64,000 nt of DNA, from the NCBI RefSeq assembly GCF_018687475.1, contig NZ_CP061292.1:1426001-1490000 (forward strand). The letters run 5' to 3'. The translations under genes and the position numbers were made by a program. This stretch comes from Polynucleobacter sp. MWH-UH24A (GTDB taxonomy: Bacteria; Pseudomonadota; Gammaproteobacteria; Burkholderiales; Burkholderiaceae). Positions 23,716 through 31,885 of the stretch are shown in pieces (position 1 is the first letter of the stretch; each line of letters starts with the position of its first letter). Under the pieces are notes generated by a model. That model searched no databases and had not been told where the DNA came from. It saw nothing but the letters and a program-made list of their open reading frames with translations.

Positions 23716-25522
23716 GGTGATCAACCCACTTCTTCAGTGACGATACCGCTTCGCCCAATTGCTCCAGCTCGGCTTTCCACTCATCAAACGCAACGATCAC
23801 CCGGTTTGCATCCTGCTCAAAGATTTGCAAGGAACCCGAACTTGAAATCGCAGCCTGTGATTTGCGCATCCGTAAATCCAGCTCGTCATACAACTGCTTG
23901 ACCAAGCCCTCAGACTGGGTGACGGTCGACTCCACTTCCTCAATTAAGCCATTCAATTTTTCGGTTTCGGCGGCCAGTTGTTTGCCAGAATGGTTATCTA
24001 AAATCGCGAGGTATAGACGAATACCTTGTTGCTTGAGTGCATCAAAGGCTTCTTGGATTTGCTCGGGTACCGCAATGACCTCAATCGCAGATGAATCATT
24101 TTCAAGTTCTGGTGGATGGCCCACTTCACCAGCTTGCCGACTCAGCATGGTGATCGATTGGCGCAGTTTAATTCCGAGTTCATTAACCGCATGAAATTGT
24201 TCACTGAGGCGATCCAATTCTTTATGGAGGTCATCCTTAAACGCAATCTGCTGCTTCGTGGAAATACGCTCGGCCTTCCGGTCCGATTGATTTTTGGTCC
24301 ACCGTTGCGCGATCGATGATTTTGGAGTGCGATCGGTATACACCAGGGTCTTGCTTAAACGGCTCACTACGGCAGCGCTAATGAGTGCCAAGAGGGATGA
24401 CAGTACGCTAATGAGGAGCAAAATCGATGGCAAGTTGCCGTAGTTGTCCTCGAGCGCCGTGGGTTGCAAGCCACTCTTTTGAGCGGCCAACCGAATGCTG
24501 CGTGGATCTGCGGTGGCAGTACGAATCGCAATCAATTGCTTATTGAACTCTTGCAAGGCGCGCAGTGTAGGCTGAGCCTTGGTCTGCCACAAACTTGCCC
24601 TTAATTTAGTCGTCAGTTCAATGACCTTGGGATTTGGTTTGGCACCAGGCGCTGGCTTTTGTACACTAGCATCCAACAAATTGCGCTGATCAATGGTCTC
24701 GGCAAAACTTTTATTCAGTTCGGTGAGGCTAGTAACGTCAGTGACGTTAATCTGCCACGCTTTACTGGCTTTGATAAAGGCATCGGCACTCACGGCCATC
24801 TTATAGAGCGGCGAATCCTCAGGGGTTTTTGTGAGGTCGAGGATGCCAGCAGGAGCCATAAACGGCGCTAAGGCTTGGGCCAGCACTTTAATGTTGTTGA
24901 GCTCAAGCTCTTGATTGGTGAGCGTCGTCACTGCGGTATCGACGATCGCAGCAACCGCAATCACATCGCTCGCATTCTTAAGAACCGGGATGGCTTGAGG
25001 ATCGGGTACTGTGACCACCGGCTCTTTAACCGATGGCTTGACCGACTCATCCAACGCAGAAAAAATGGAGTGGGCTAAACCATCGAGAGCGCCAAAAAAT
25101 GAGCTTGGTTTTGGCTCAATGGGAGCCTCTGGGTCTTTGGCAGCCTCTTTCGGCTTACTCACAATCTGCACTTGATCCAAAAACTGTTTAAGGTCTTTGT
25201 TGGATTTCTTAAGGCTGGCAAACCAAGCGGTTTCAAACGGATGGGGTCGATTGATTTGATCAGCAAGATCCTTTAATACAAACGGCAATTTCACCGCAAT
25301 TGCTTGTTCTGCTGAGATTGCGTTGGCATAACGGTCTTCATTAACCCAATGGCGCTCTGCAAGAAAAGCAGCCATCCCCGTGAGGACCGACAAAATTAAC
25401 AGGACATAGCTAAGAACGGACCATGAGCCCGAAGCTTTGGGGGCAACAAAGACCGCGTCCTTTACACCCTCATCGAGATTGGGTTTGTCCTGGGTATTGG
25501 CATTTTCCATTTCACTATCCAC
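23708..25522 (-). CDS. MCP/PilJ-like membrane protein without a signalling tip
   Basis: The 604-residue protein has a first membrane helix (about 35-55), a periplasmic domain of about 300 residues rich in Lys, Pro and Ala, a second membrane helix (about 360-385, LPSILLLISVLSSLLALIS), and a coiled-coil cytoplasmic region of about 210 residues. That is the layout of PilJ or a methyl-accepting chemoreceptor. The conserved receptor tip is not recognisable, although a weakly similar RLYLAILDNHSG stretch sits where it would be expected. It is packed between the CheW-like and CheA-like genes. A generic coiled-coil membrane protein is the alternative. Confidence 0.5.
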   Translation of the reverse strand: MDSEMENANTQDKPNLDEGVKDAVFVAPKASGSWSVLSYVLLILSVLTGMAAFLAERHWVNEDRYANAISAEQAIAVKLPFVLKDLADQINRPHPFETAWFASLKKSNKDLKQFLDQVQIVSKPKEAAKDPEAPIEPKPSSFFGALDGLAHSIFSALDESVKPSVKEPVVTVPDPQAIPVLKNASDVIAVAAIVDTAVTTLTNQELELNNIKVLAQALAPFMAPAGILDLTKTPEDSPLYKMAVSADAFIKASKAWQINVTDVTSLTELNKSFAETIDQRNLLDASVQKPAPGAKPNPKVIELTTKLRASLWQTKAQPTLRALQEFNKQLIAIRTATADPRSIRLAAQKSGLQPTALEDNYGNLPSILLLISVLSSLLALISAAVVSRLSKTLVYTDRTPKSSIAQRWTKNQSDRKAERISTKQQIAFKDDLHKELDRLSEQFHAVNELGIKLRQSITMLSRQAGEVGHPPELENDSSAIEVIAVPEQIQEAFDALKQQGIRLYLAILDNHSGKQLAAETEKLNGLIEEVESTVTQSEGLVKQLYDELDLRMRKSQAAISSSGSLQIFEQDANRVIVAFDEWKAELEQLGEAVSSLKKWVDHHG

Positions 25523-25526
25523 GCAT

Positions 25527-25931
25527 TTAATTTGTCAGTACTTTGACAACAGAGTAATCGAAGCCACCATGGTGCACCGAGTTGCCTGACTCGCTCGCGC
25601 CCCCATGAAATGGTCCAGTAATTTTGCGCACCCTAAAGGCAGGCCCCATTCGGCCGCGATCTTTTAACACAATCACCCAACTGGGATCTTCGCAGGCTCG
25701 TCCCCAATCCTGAAGATTGATTGAACTTTGCATGGGTTTTAAGAGGGCATGATGGGGCTTAAGGTAAACGGGCTCCCCCTCATGCACCACGATGCCATCC
25801 AAGCGTAGGGCATCGGCCGACTGCGGAGTCTGCTTACAAATGAACGTGGCATAAATCTGACGTGCAGAGATCGCACAATGCTGACCATTGATCTCGATGC
25901 CAAGCCAATACTCTATAAGAGGGCTATTCAT
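25527..25931 (-). CDS. CheW-like scaffold protein
   Basis: The 134-residue protein resembles CheW/PilI: EYWLGIEINGQHCAISARQI (strand 1 and following helix), then LDGIVVHEGEPVYLKPHHAL (the RG-V-LRG region), then WVIVLKDRGRMGPAFRVRKI (the LxVxxxGxxxGLxVDxV strand pair). It is at the short end for CheW. CheW couples receptors to CheA. It sits between the PDZ gene, which it overlaps in ATGA, and the MCP-like gene, four bases away, which supports the reading. Similarity is weak, so confidence is moderate. Confidence 0.55.
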   Translation of the reverse strand: MNSPLIEYWLGIEINGQHCAISARQIYATFICKQTPQSADALRLDGIVVHEGEPVYLKPHHALLKPMQSSINLQDWGRACEDPSWVIVLKDRGRMGPAFRVRKITGPFHGGASESGNSVHHGGFDYSVVKVLTN

Positions 25932-27001
25932 GCTGAACTTTTATGCCTAAACGAGCGGTTATATAAGAACGATAACAGAGCAATCCCAAAGAACAATAAG
26001 GCAGCCACCAGGCCGCTGATGGCATCCCCAAAGCTGCCCAAAATCTCAATGACCTTGTTTTCCAGCAAGCGGCGCTGACTGAAATAATCCTCCAGACTTT
26101 CTGACCAGCGTTTATGCTGCCATGCAATCAAATCACTTGATTTAATCCGAATTGGCTTGGCGTTATTGAGATCAACCATTTCCGTACCTAAATTGTTGAG
26201 CTGACGTGCCATCTGCATCAAATTGTTGGCTGCATCAGCGCGCCAATCGGCGGGAATGGTGCTCATAAAATCATTTTTATATTGCTCAGCCAGTCGCTTG
26301 GCATCTTGCTCGGTAATGTAGAAAACATCCTCTGGGAGGGCAAACTTAATTCCTGTGTTGTTGCCATGAAAAATAATTCCCTTGGGGCTGCGCAAAATAA
26401 TGTTTAACTCCCGCTTATCCCGCAACACTCGCAAAGAGAGTTCAGGGCTTGGCTTATCGCTAAGCGCTAGATAAAACCCCATCACGGATTCCAGCTTAGT
26501 GCCGCCCACGGTCAAAATCGTGTCGCCCACCTTGATCCCCGATTGCTCGGCCGGTGATCCGATCTCGATCGCAGCAACCACGGGCTTAATGATCTGCAAG
26601 CTGGGCTTCGATAATTTATTTTCGTACTCCGAGAAAAACTCAAAGGTTCTCTGAATCGCAGCGTCCAGTGCAAGTGGCTGATCGGCAGGGGGATTAGCGG
26701 CCTTTGAGGGTTCGGGGGGAGCCTTCGCGGGATCGATCGGAGACTTCGCTGCCTCGGTATTTGCTTTTTGGGCAGGGTTCGCAGCCGGGCGTTTGGTCGC
26801 CTTTTTCATCAACATGTCATAGCGCTGCGGGCCAACAAAATCAGCAAAGCGGGGTTGCTTCACAGTTAAGGCATTAAATTGCATCGAGGCATCGGTTAGA
26901 TCGCTAGCGGCACTAAATAAAACCCCCAGCGCAATGGCTAAGAGAAGGCTGGCAAAGCCCAAGAACCAACCATGCACTGTTTTTTTCACTTCGGTGGACA
27001 T
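25928..27001 (-). CDS. Membrane protein with PDZ domain, unknown function
   Basis: The 357-residue protein has a membrane helix near 12-32 (WFLGFASLLLAIALGVLFSA), an Ala/Pro/Lys-rich linker (about 60-105), a PDZ domain at about 140-215 (AAIEIGSPAEQSGIKVGDTI), a helical stretch, and a second membrane helix near the C-terminus (about 325-345). The PDZ domain lies between the two membrane helices and so should be periplasmic. No protease catalytic residues are apparent, so it is likely an adaptor. It is coupled to the CheW-like gene by ATGA and follows the 265-residue gene after 16 bases. I do not recognise a named family. Confidence 0.6.
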   Translation of the reverse strand: MSTEVKKTVHGWFLGFASLLLAIALGVLFSAASDLTDASMQFNALTVKQPRFADFVGPQRYDMLMKKATKRPAANPAQKANTEAAKSPIDPAKAPPEPSKAANPPADQPLALDAAIQRTFEFFSEYENKLSKPSLQIIKPVVAAIEIGSPAEQSGIKVGDTILTVGGTKLESVMGFYLALSDKPSPELSLRVLRDKRELNIILRSPKGIIFHGNNTGIKFALPEDVFYITEQDAKRLAEQYKNDFMSTIPADWRADAANNLMQMARQLNNLGTEMVDLNNAKPIRIKSSDLIAWQHKRWSESLEDYFSQRRLLENKVIEILGSFGDAISGLVAALLFFGIALLSFLYNRSFRHKSSA

Positions 27002-27017
27002 ACGTCGTGACTGGTCT

Positions 27018-27815
27018 TTATTGTTTTTTACGAATCGCTTGATTCAAAATAAATCGGCTTTTTAAAGTCTCAACCTCACGATGCTCTGCCAAGAGTTGAA
27101 CTTCCGTTTTACGCTTATCCATTAAGAGTCGGCAACTCGCAATATCATCAATCCAGTCGCCTGAACGCATTTCAATGACGGCTTTCTCTAAAATCTCTCG
27201 ACCTGTAGACTCATTGGCCTTGACCCGCGCAACTAATAATTTGACATCCTCGGGATCTCGCAAGATCAGTTCAACAAAATACGTTCTTGCAAATCGATAG
27301 TTGATTGCACTCAGAGAGTACTGATGGTCTTGGAGTGTGAAACGAATCAAAATACCGTCTTCAGCAACAATTGGCTCAACCGATAAATCAGTAATGCCCG
27401 CCTGACGATGCCATTCCAAATCCGTTTCTTGTGCCTCGGGTGATTTTTTAGGAAAGGCACGGGTTTCGTAATAAATTTGATAGAGGGTCTCTGGAAAACG
27501 CTTCTCAATGGCTAAATTTTTTAAGACCTCGGCGGTGGAAGTGATGCGAAGACGCTCGGCCATCAAATCCAACTTCATATTGCTTATTTTTTGATTAATC
27601 ACATCCTCTAATTGATGGGTCTTTTGTAGACTGCCCACCAACAAGGGTTCGAGTTTGACCTTTTCACTCTCCTCAGGCGAAACCGGTTTTTCTTCCTCTT
27701 CTTTTTTCTTCGTCAGTAAGTCCCGCAGGAATACGATCGCGACAATGCAAAACAGGGTGGCACAAACCACCACAATCCATTTTCCAAGGGTCATATTCTG
27801 AAAGAATGCCAACAT
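27018..27815 (-). CDS. Single-pass membrane protein of unknown function
   Basis: The 265-residue protein has one membrane helix at about 12-31 (KWIVVVCATLFCIVAIVFLR), a charged KKKEEEEK stretch and a soluble, partly helical C-terminal domain. I do not recognise the family. It is the first gene of the packed minus-strand operon that runs through the PDZ, CheW-like, MCP-like and CheA-like genes into flgA, flgM and flgN. It is presumably part of the same membrane-associated complex. About 110 bases of non-coding sequence precede it and probably hold the operon promoter, but I see no clear sigma-28 or sigma-54 box there. Confidence 0.55.
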   Translation of the reverse strand: MLAFFQNMTLGKWIVVVCATLFCIVAIVFLRDLLTKKKEEEEKPVSPEESEKVKLEPLLVGSLQKTHQLEDVINQKISNMKLDLMAERLRITSTAEVLKNLAIEKRFPETLYQIYYETRAFPKKSPEAQETDLEWHRQAGITDLSVEPIVAEDGILIRFTLQDHQYSLSAINYRFARTYFVELILRDPEDVKLLVARVKANESTGREILEKAVIEMRSGDWIDDIASCRLLMDKRKTEVQLLAEHREVETLKSRFILNQAIRKKQ

Positions 27816-27925
27816 AGCGCTACCAAAACCTTTAGTTTAACGAATGCCCAATACCTGTTCAATGCTCCATAGCCCTATTCTAGACTGCGCCCATGAAAAT
27901 CAATGCGAGTCCTTATAGGGAGGAG

Positions 27926-29140
27926 TTAAAGGCTTTTATAAGGTCCTTGGAAATATTCGCAACCCAATTCGGCTAATGCCAATTGAGTGGCAGCATCATG
28001 AGTGGAATTTTGTGCAATGGGAATTTGGCCCATAGTCTTGGTCATAGTAACAATACCCTCAATCTGCGATCGGGCACGTGCGTCATCACAAATCCGATCG
28101 CATAAATGTACAGAGAGCTTAACCAAGGAAAAAAATGGTTCGCACTGACTGCCAAAACGCGATTGGGGGCGCCCATAATGATCCAAACACAGCATAATCT
28201 CAGCCTCACTCATCGCCCGATAAAAATGATCCAACACCATCGGGCTTGACTGCAAAAATGATTCGTCGATTTCGAGGCAAATCGTTTGAGCAGGTAATGC
28301 ATGATTCACGACATACGCTTGGAGCATTTGGGTAAACGATTGAATTAATGCCATATCCTGCATAATCAAACGCTGCGGTACATCAATGGCCAAACGAAAT
28401 GGCGTATGACCCGAAACGAAGGATGCTGCATGGTGTAATCGTAAGCGCTCTAAGTAATGAAACCATTGCGCCAAATCCATGCACGCTGCAGGTAATAGAA
28501 TTTCTGCACCAACACCACTCTGATGACTATCAATCTGCATCGCTGCCGCGAACGAAGTAGCCTGTGCACTAGTGACCTCGGGCGGGAGCGCATCTGCCAT
28601 CCGCAGCGCATTTCCACCGCTGCGCTTAGCTGCACGAAGTGCATCATCAGCACTCTTGATCAGTCCCTCAAAGGTGGATTGCGTGTCGATTAGACAAGAT
28701 CCAATACTGATTGTGACCGAATAGAGTCTCCCATCAATCCGATAAGGCTCTTGCATGCGCGCTAAGAGTCGCTCACAGATGGCTTGACCTTGCATCGAAG
28801 CATCCGCAGCGGATAGATCAGACAGAATGACGATGAACTCATCACCACCAAAACGGCATACCAAGTCATGGGCCCTGAGAAGCGATGCGAGCCGTTGAGA
28901 AAATGCACTTAAGAGAGAGTCGCCAAATGCATAACTAATTTGATTGGCTTGTTTAAAGCGATCGATGTCGACAAAACAAAATAGCGCAGTTCCATCGAGT
29001 TTTTGCAGTAAGTTGGGAAGCGATTCCTCGACGTAGCGTCGATTGGGTAATTGACTTAAGGGGTCAACATAAACCAAGCGCTCAATTTCATGTTGACTTA
29101 GCGATTGAAGCTGGGATTGACGAACCTCAATCATCGCCAA
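27926..29140 (-). CDS. Diguanylate cyclase with degenerate EAL domain
   Basis: In the 404-residue protein the GGDEF domain (about 20-180) is intact, with GGDEF at 98-102 and an RAHD inhibitory site at 89-92 at the usual five-residue spacing. It could therefore make cyclic di-GMP with feedback control. The EAL domain (about 205-404) has lost its catalytic motifs: the EAL signature is not visible, DHYGRPQSR replaces DDFGTGYSS, AQNST replaces the AEGVE region, and only CLEIDE and YFQGPY remain recognisable. No membrane segment or sensor domain is seen. It stands next to a YcgR gene, so it likely feeds the flagellar brake. Confidence 0.85.
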   Translation of the reverse strand: MAMIEVRQSQLQSLSQHEIERLVYVDPLSQLPNRRYVEESLPNLLQKLDGTALFCFVDIDRFKQANQISYAFGDSLLSAFSQRLASLLRAHDLVCRFGGDEFIVILSDLSAADASMQGQAICERLLARMQEPYRIDGRLYSVTISIGSCLIDTQSTFEGLIKSADDALRAAKRSGGNALRMADALPPEVTSAQATSFAAAMQIDSHQSGVGAEILLPAACMDLAQWFHYLERLRLHHAASFVSGHTPFRLAIDVPQRLIMQDMALIQSFTQMLQAYVVNHALPAQTICLEIDESFLQSSPMVLDHFYRAMSEAEIMLCLDHYGRPQSRFGSQCEPFFSLVKLSVHLCDRICDDARARSQIEGIVTMTKTMGQIPIAQNSTHDAATQLALAELGCEYFQGPYKSL

Positions 29141-29148
29141 TCAACCGC

Positions 29149-29898
29149 TTAGTCGTACCACGATGCGTTTAGGTACCAACGATTTAATTTCGAAGCAACG
29201 CGTGCATTCTCAATCGCACTGCGCGTACTTTCCATTTCTTTTAAAACTCGAGTGTTCGGTTCGTACAATTCGCAACCCACTCGAATGCGATCTAGCTGAG
29301 CACCTGGGCGATTATTCTTAATTTGTAAATCGATTGGGCCAGAGCGCGACTTTAGGCGCTCAAAATAGCAGTCATGCCAATAGCGCCCAATATCGACTTG
29401 GGTGGCATCTAAACGAATATCGAGCAGCATACCCCCAGAACTGATATCAATCACTTTAGTTAGTAACTCCTGGCCAGCGCCAAGGCTTAGAACAAAGTTA
29501 AAGTCCTCATCCGGTGGACCCAATGTACGAAACTGTTTGCGACGCTGAATCAGAATTAACTCATTGGGTATAGCTGCAATTAGCTCGCCTTTTTCATTGG
29601 CTTTGGCTATTTGGGCTTTGAATTGCATCTTGCCGTTGGGACCGCATAACACCGCCATTTGCTCGCTACCGATGAACTCAGCGACGCTGCCGCCATGAAG
29701 CTTAAACATGAGGCCTTGGGCCGGATCGACCCGCAAGAGCTCCATGGGCACCCCCAGATCGGTAGCACTCGGATAAAAACCGCCATAGGGCTGACGTTCC
29801 CCCTCCCGCTCGATGGTTTTTGCTATAAAGCGTGGATCGATTTTCCAATTTGGATCGATGACAGCCGGGGTTTCGGGAGGATAAATATTAAATTTCAT
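29149..29898 (-). CDS. YcgR-type flagellar brake protein (PilZ), copy 1
   Basis: The 249-residue protein has an N-terminal YcgR domain (about 15-120) and a PilZ domain with the cyclic di-GMP motifs QRRKQFR (about 122-128) and DISSGG (about 158-163). YcgR proteins slow or bias the motor when c-di-GMP binds. The gene starts 24 bases after an adhesin-E-like gene and is followed after eight bases by the diguanylate cyclase gene, so the signal maker and the receptor are in one unit. A paralogue lies at 56002-56760. Confidence 0.85.
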   Translation of the reverse strand: MKFNIYPPETPAVIDPNWKIDPRFIAKTIEREGERQPYGGFYPSATDLGVPMELLRVDPAQGLMFKLHGGSVAEFIGSEQMAVLCGPNGKMQFKAQIAKANEKGELIAAIPNELILIQRRKQFRTLGPPDEDFNFVLSLGAGQELLTKVIDISSGGMLLDIRLDATQVDIGRYWHDCYFERLKSRSGPIDLQIKNNRPGAQLDRIRVGCELYEPNTRVLKEMESTRSAIENARVASKLNRWYLNASWYD

Positions 29899-29922
29899 AA
29901 CCCATTAGTTTAAACAAGCCTG

Positions 29923-30342
29923 TTAGGAACCGCACACAATGCCTTTAATAATCTCCATTGCCGACCCCTCGGGGACCTCGCGCTCTTTGAGATCAAAACC
30001 GGAGTCGGTCTGCAACAGAGGCTTGCCCAGCGCGTTAGGCTCTCCATAACGAATCAGTGCCAAAGTAGAGAACCGATTCTTGCGGCAATCAAATAGCACA
30101 TTGCGACGCGTTGATAAAACGGTAAGCGGGGGCTGGTTAGGGTCTGGGTAAAAGTTCGTTAATACCCAGACCTTTTTCCAATCAGGCGGTAAGTTTTTAA
30201 CCGAGCTTTTATAGATGTAAATACTATGGGTCTTGGTATCTAGGATCGGTTTTAGATCTGCCATTAATGGTTGAGCCTGTAGAGCCCCAGCCCAAAGCCA
30301 TACCAAAGCAAGTAACCAATAAATTCCTTGATTGGATATCAT
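29923..30342 (-). CDS. Surface-adhesin protein E-like exported protein, copy 1
   Basis: With the start at the ATG at 30342 the product is about 139 residues and begins with a signal peptide (IYWLLALVWLWAGALQA). The mature part has a pattern shared with adhesin-E-like proteins: THSIYIYKSSVKNLPPDWKK followed by VWVLTNFY, then LFDCRKNRF. Longer in-frame starts up to 30450 would bury the signal peptide. It lies upstream of a YcgR gene. The gene at 56775 has the same layout and also adjoins a YcgR gene. Its role is unknown; an envelope protein is the safe statement. Confidence 0.55.
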   Translation of the reverse strand: MISNQGIYWLLALVWLWAGALQAQPLMADLKPILDTKTHSIYIYKSSVKNLPPDWKKVWVLTNFYPDPNQPPLTVLSTRRNVLFDCRKNRFSTLALIRYGEPNALGKPLLQTDSGFDLKEREVPEGSAMEIIKGIVCGS

Positions 30343-30480
30343 TGAAAATGATTGCAGCGCGGTAGTATGGTTTTTGGTTAACATAGAGCAGTAATGATCA
30401 ACATCCCTAGGCAAACCCCATATCCTTGATGGGCTTACGAATCTAGGCACTTAGTGTAGAGGAATTATAAGTACATCCTT

Positions 30481-30861
30481 ATGAAGCCCGAACATTTTTC
30501 TAGGCACGAACAGTACCTAAAAACCGCTAAACAGATTGAATTGGCTCACCGTTCCTATCTGGAGGCAATGCGCGCCATCGAGGATGAAAAAGACGATGCG
30601 ACGATCTATGCCCATATTAAAAAAGCCAATGCGGCAATCGAATCGGCTTTCCCTGAGAAATTTAATCCCCCTGCCAGACCACCAAGCATTAAGGCTAACG
30701 AAGAAAAAAAGAGCAAGAATTTACTCCTAATCCTTGGGGTCGCATTTGCGGTTTTAGGTGTTTTGCTGCTTTTAACGCTCTTTGGCCCGACGGGCGATAT
30801 GACTAAAAACTGGAATCCCGAAGACGTCCAGAAAAACACCATTTACCCGCGCTCTCAATAA
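30481..30861 (+). CDS. Small membrane-anchored protein of unknown function
   Basis: The 126-residue protein has a helical, charged N-terminal part (HEQYLKTAKQIELAHRSYLE), a Pro/Lys linker and one membrane helix at about 80-101 (LLLILGVAFAVLGVLLLLTL). I do not recognise it. It stands alone on the plus strand between two minus-strand genes in the flagellar and c-di-GMP area. Codon use and length make it a credible gene. Confidence 0.5.
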   Translation: MKPEHFSRHEQYLKTAKQIELAHRSYLEAMRAIEDEKDDATIYAHIKKANAAIESAFPEKFNPPARPPSIKANEEKKSKNLLLILGVAFAVLGVLLLLTLFGPTGDMTKNWNPEDVQKNTIYPRSQ

Positions 30862-30890
30862 AAACAAATCCAGCTTGGGCAAAGTATCGA

Positions 30891-31145
30891 TTAGGCGTTT
30901 GGCGCCGCCTCGGGGTTTTCTGTGCTTGGTGGCAATGCTGCCTCCTCGCTAGCAACCTCAGCTGCCGCTGGAGCCGCTGGAACCGCCTTACCATTTGAAT
31001 GCAGTGGTGGAGCCTCTGAGCAGTTTTTAATCCAATACCGAGCCGCTGCAACGCTTGTCGTATAAAACTTAATCTTGCTCTCCCGCATCACGGTATAGAA
31101 GCGCTGGCTACTGATGCGAGATTCTTGAATGAGATGAGACGACAT
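30891..31145 (-). CDS. Small protein of unknown function with sigma-28-like promoter
   Basis: The 84-residue protein has a basic N-terminal half with RISSQRFYTVMRESKIKFYT and an Ala/Pro/Glu-rich tail. No membrane segment or known motif is seen. AAGG precedes the ATG at a sensible distance, and a GCCGTTAT box identical to the flagellin -10 boxes lies about 35 bases upstream. It may belong to the FliA regulon; its function is unknown. Confidence 0.5.
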   Translation of the reverse strand: MSSHLIQESRISSQRFYTVMRESKIKFYTTSVAAARYWIKNCSEAPPLHSNGKAVPAAPAAAEVASEEAALPPSTENPEAAPNA

Positions 31146-31179
31146 GACGATTTACCTTAATTGATCCTGGTAATTTTAT

Positions 31180-31207
31180 ATAACGGCAAAAAGCATGTCA
31201 CCCATTA
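31180..31207 (-). promoter_or_regulatory. Sigma-28-like promoter upstream of an 84-residue protein gene
   Basis: On the minus strand TAAT is followed after 16 bases by GCCGTTAT. The -10 box is identical to, and the spacing matches, the two fliC promoters; the -35 box differs by one base. The box lies 35 bases before the ATG at 31145. Apart from this site the gap 31146-31434 shows only ordinary AT-rich sequence. Confidence 0.5.
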
Positions 31208-31434
31208 ACCGATTCCCGGCATCAATAATTTAAATATATGAATCAAGGAGTTACCAACATATGGATGAATTGGTTTTGCATTCATAAAGTTAGTATCCAT
31301 TTACATTGCTGACTTGAAGGCCCCTTCTGATACCTATTTGGGCTGACTAATGCACATGCCAATTGATTATCCGGTGAATAATTTTGTAGAATCAAGGCAT
31401 TAGCAATTTGCCCTCAAAAAAAGGAAAAGAAAAA

Positions 31435-31776
31435 ATGGCTGAAAACATCAAACCCGGCTCCCTATTCGTTGGTGAGGGTGTGGTCATTAAAGGTAATTTT
31501 GATGTGCCCGATATGGCTGCCATTGCCGGGTTGGTCGAGGGTGAGCTAACAACAAAGCAAGTTATGGTCGACTCGTCTGGGGTGATCAACGGCAAAGTGA
31601 ATGCAGAAACCGTCGAAGTTCGTGGCGAAATTACGCAGGGCCTTTCAGTGACCGACCATTTAACGGTTTACGCTACCGGCAAAATTACTGGCACCATTGA
31701 GTATTCGCAAATCAGCGTAGAAAAAGGTGCGCATCTCACTGGCGATCTAAAAGTCATTAGTAAGCCGAGTTATTAA
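31435..31776 (+). CDS. Bactofilin, stand-alone copy
   Basis: The 113-residue protein is a bactofilin, a short polymer-forming beta-helix protein: FVGEGVVIKGNFDVPDMAAI, then VEGELTTKQVMVDSSGVING and VEKGAHLTGDLKVI, with the regular glycine and valine spacing of the family. The ATG at 31435 with AAAAGGAAAAG in front is preferred over an in-frame TTG at 31408. It is related most closely by eye to the bactofilin at 58849-59175. Bactofilins form cytoskeletal filaments and often position polar structures or wall enzymes. It precedes rpoN by about 110 bases. Confidence 0.9.
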   Translation: MAENIKPGSLFVGEGVVIKGNFDVPDMAAIAGLVEGELTTKQVMVDSSGVINGKVNAETVEVRGEITQGLSVTDHLTVYATGKITGTIEYSQISVEKGAHLTGDLKVISKPSY

Positions 31777-31885
31777 GTCGCACGTGGGGCTCATCCCCCA
31801 ACGCATTTACCCTGAAGTGCAAGCCATGCCATTCGGCCTTGGCCCTTAATTTGGTTACGCCATTGCTTTCTTCTAGAATAAATCC

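Noticed and set aside
31779..31806. GGGG/CCCC hairpin after the stand-alone bactofilin gene
   Set aside because: The stem is short, the loop unclear and no T-run follows, so I do not call a terminator.
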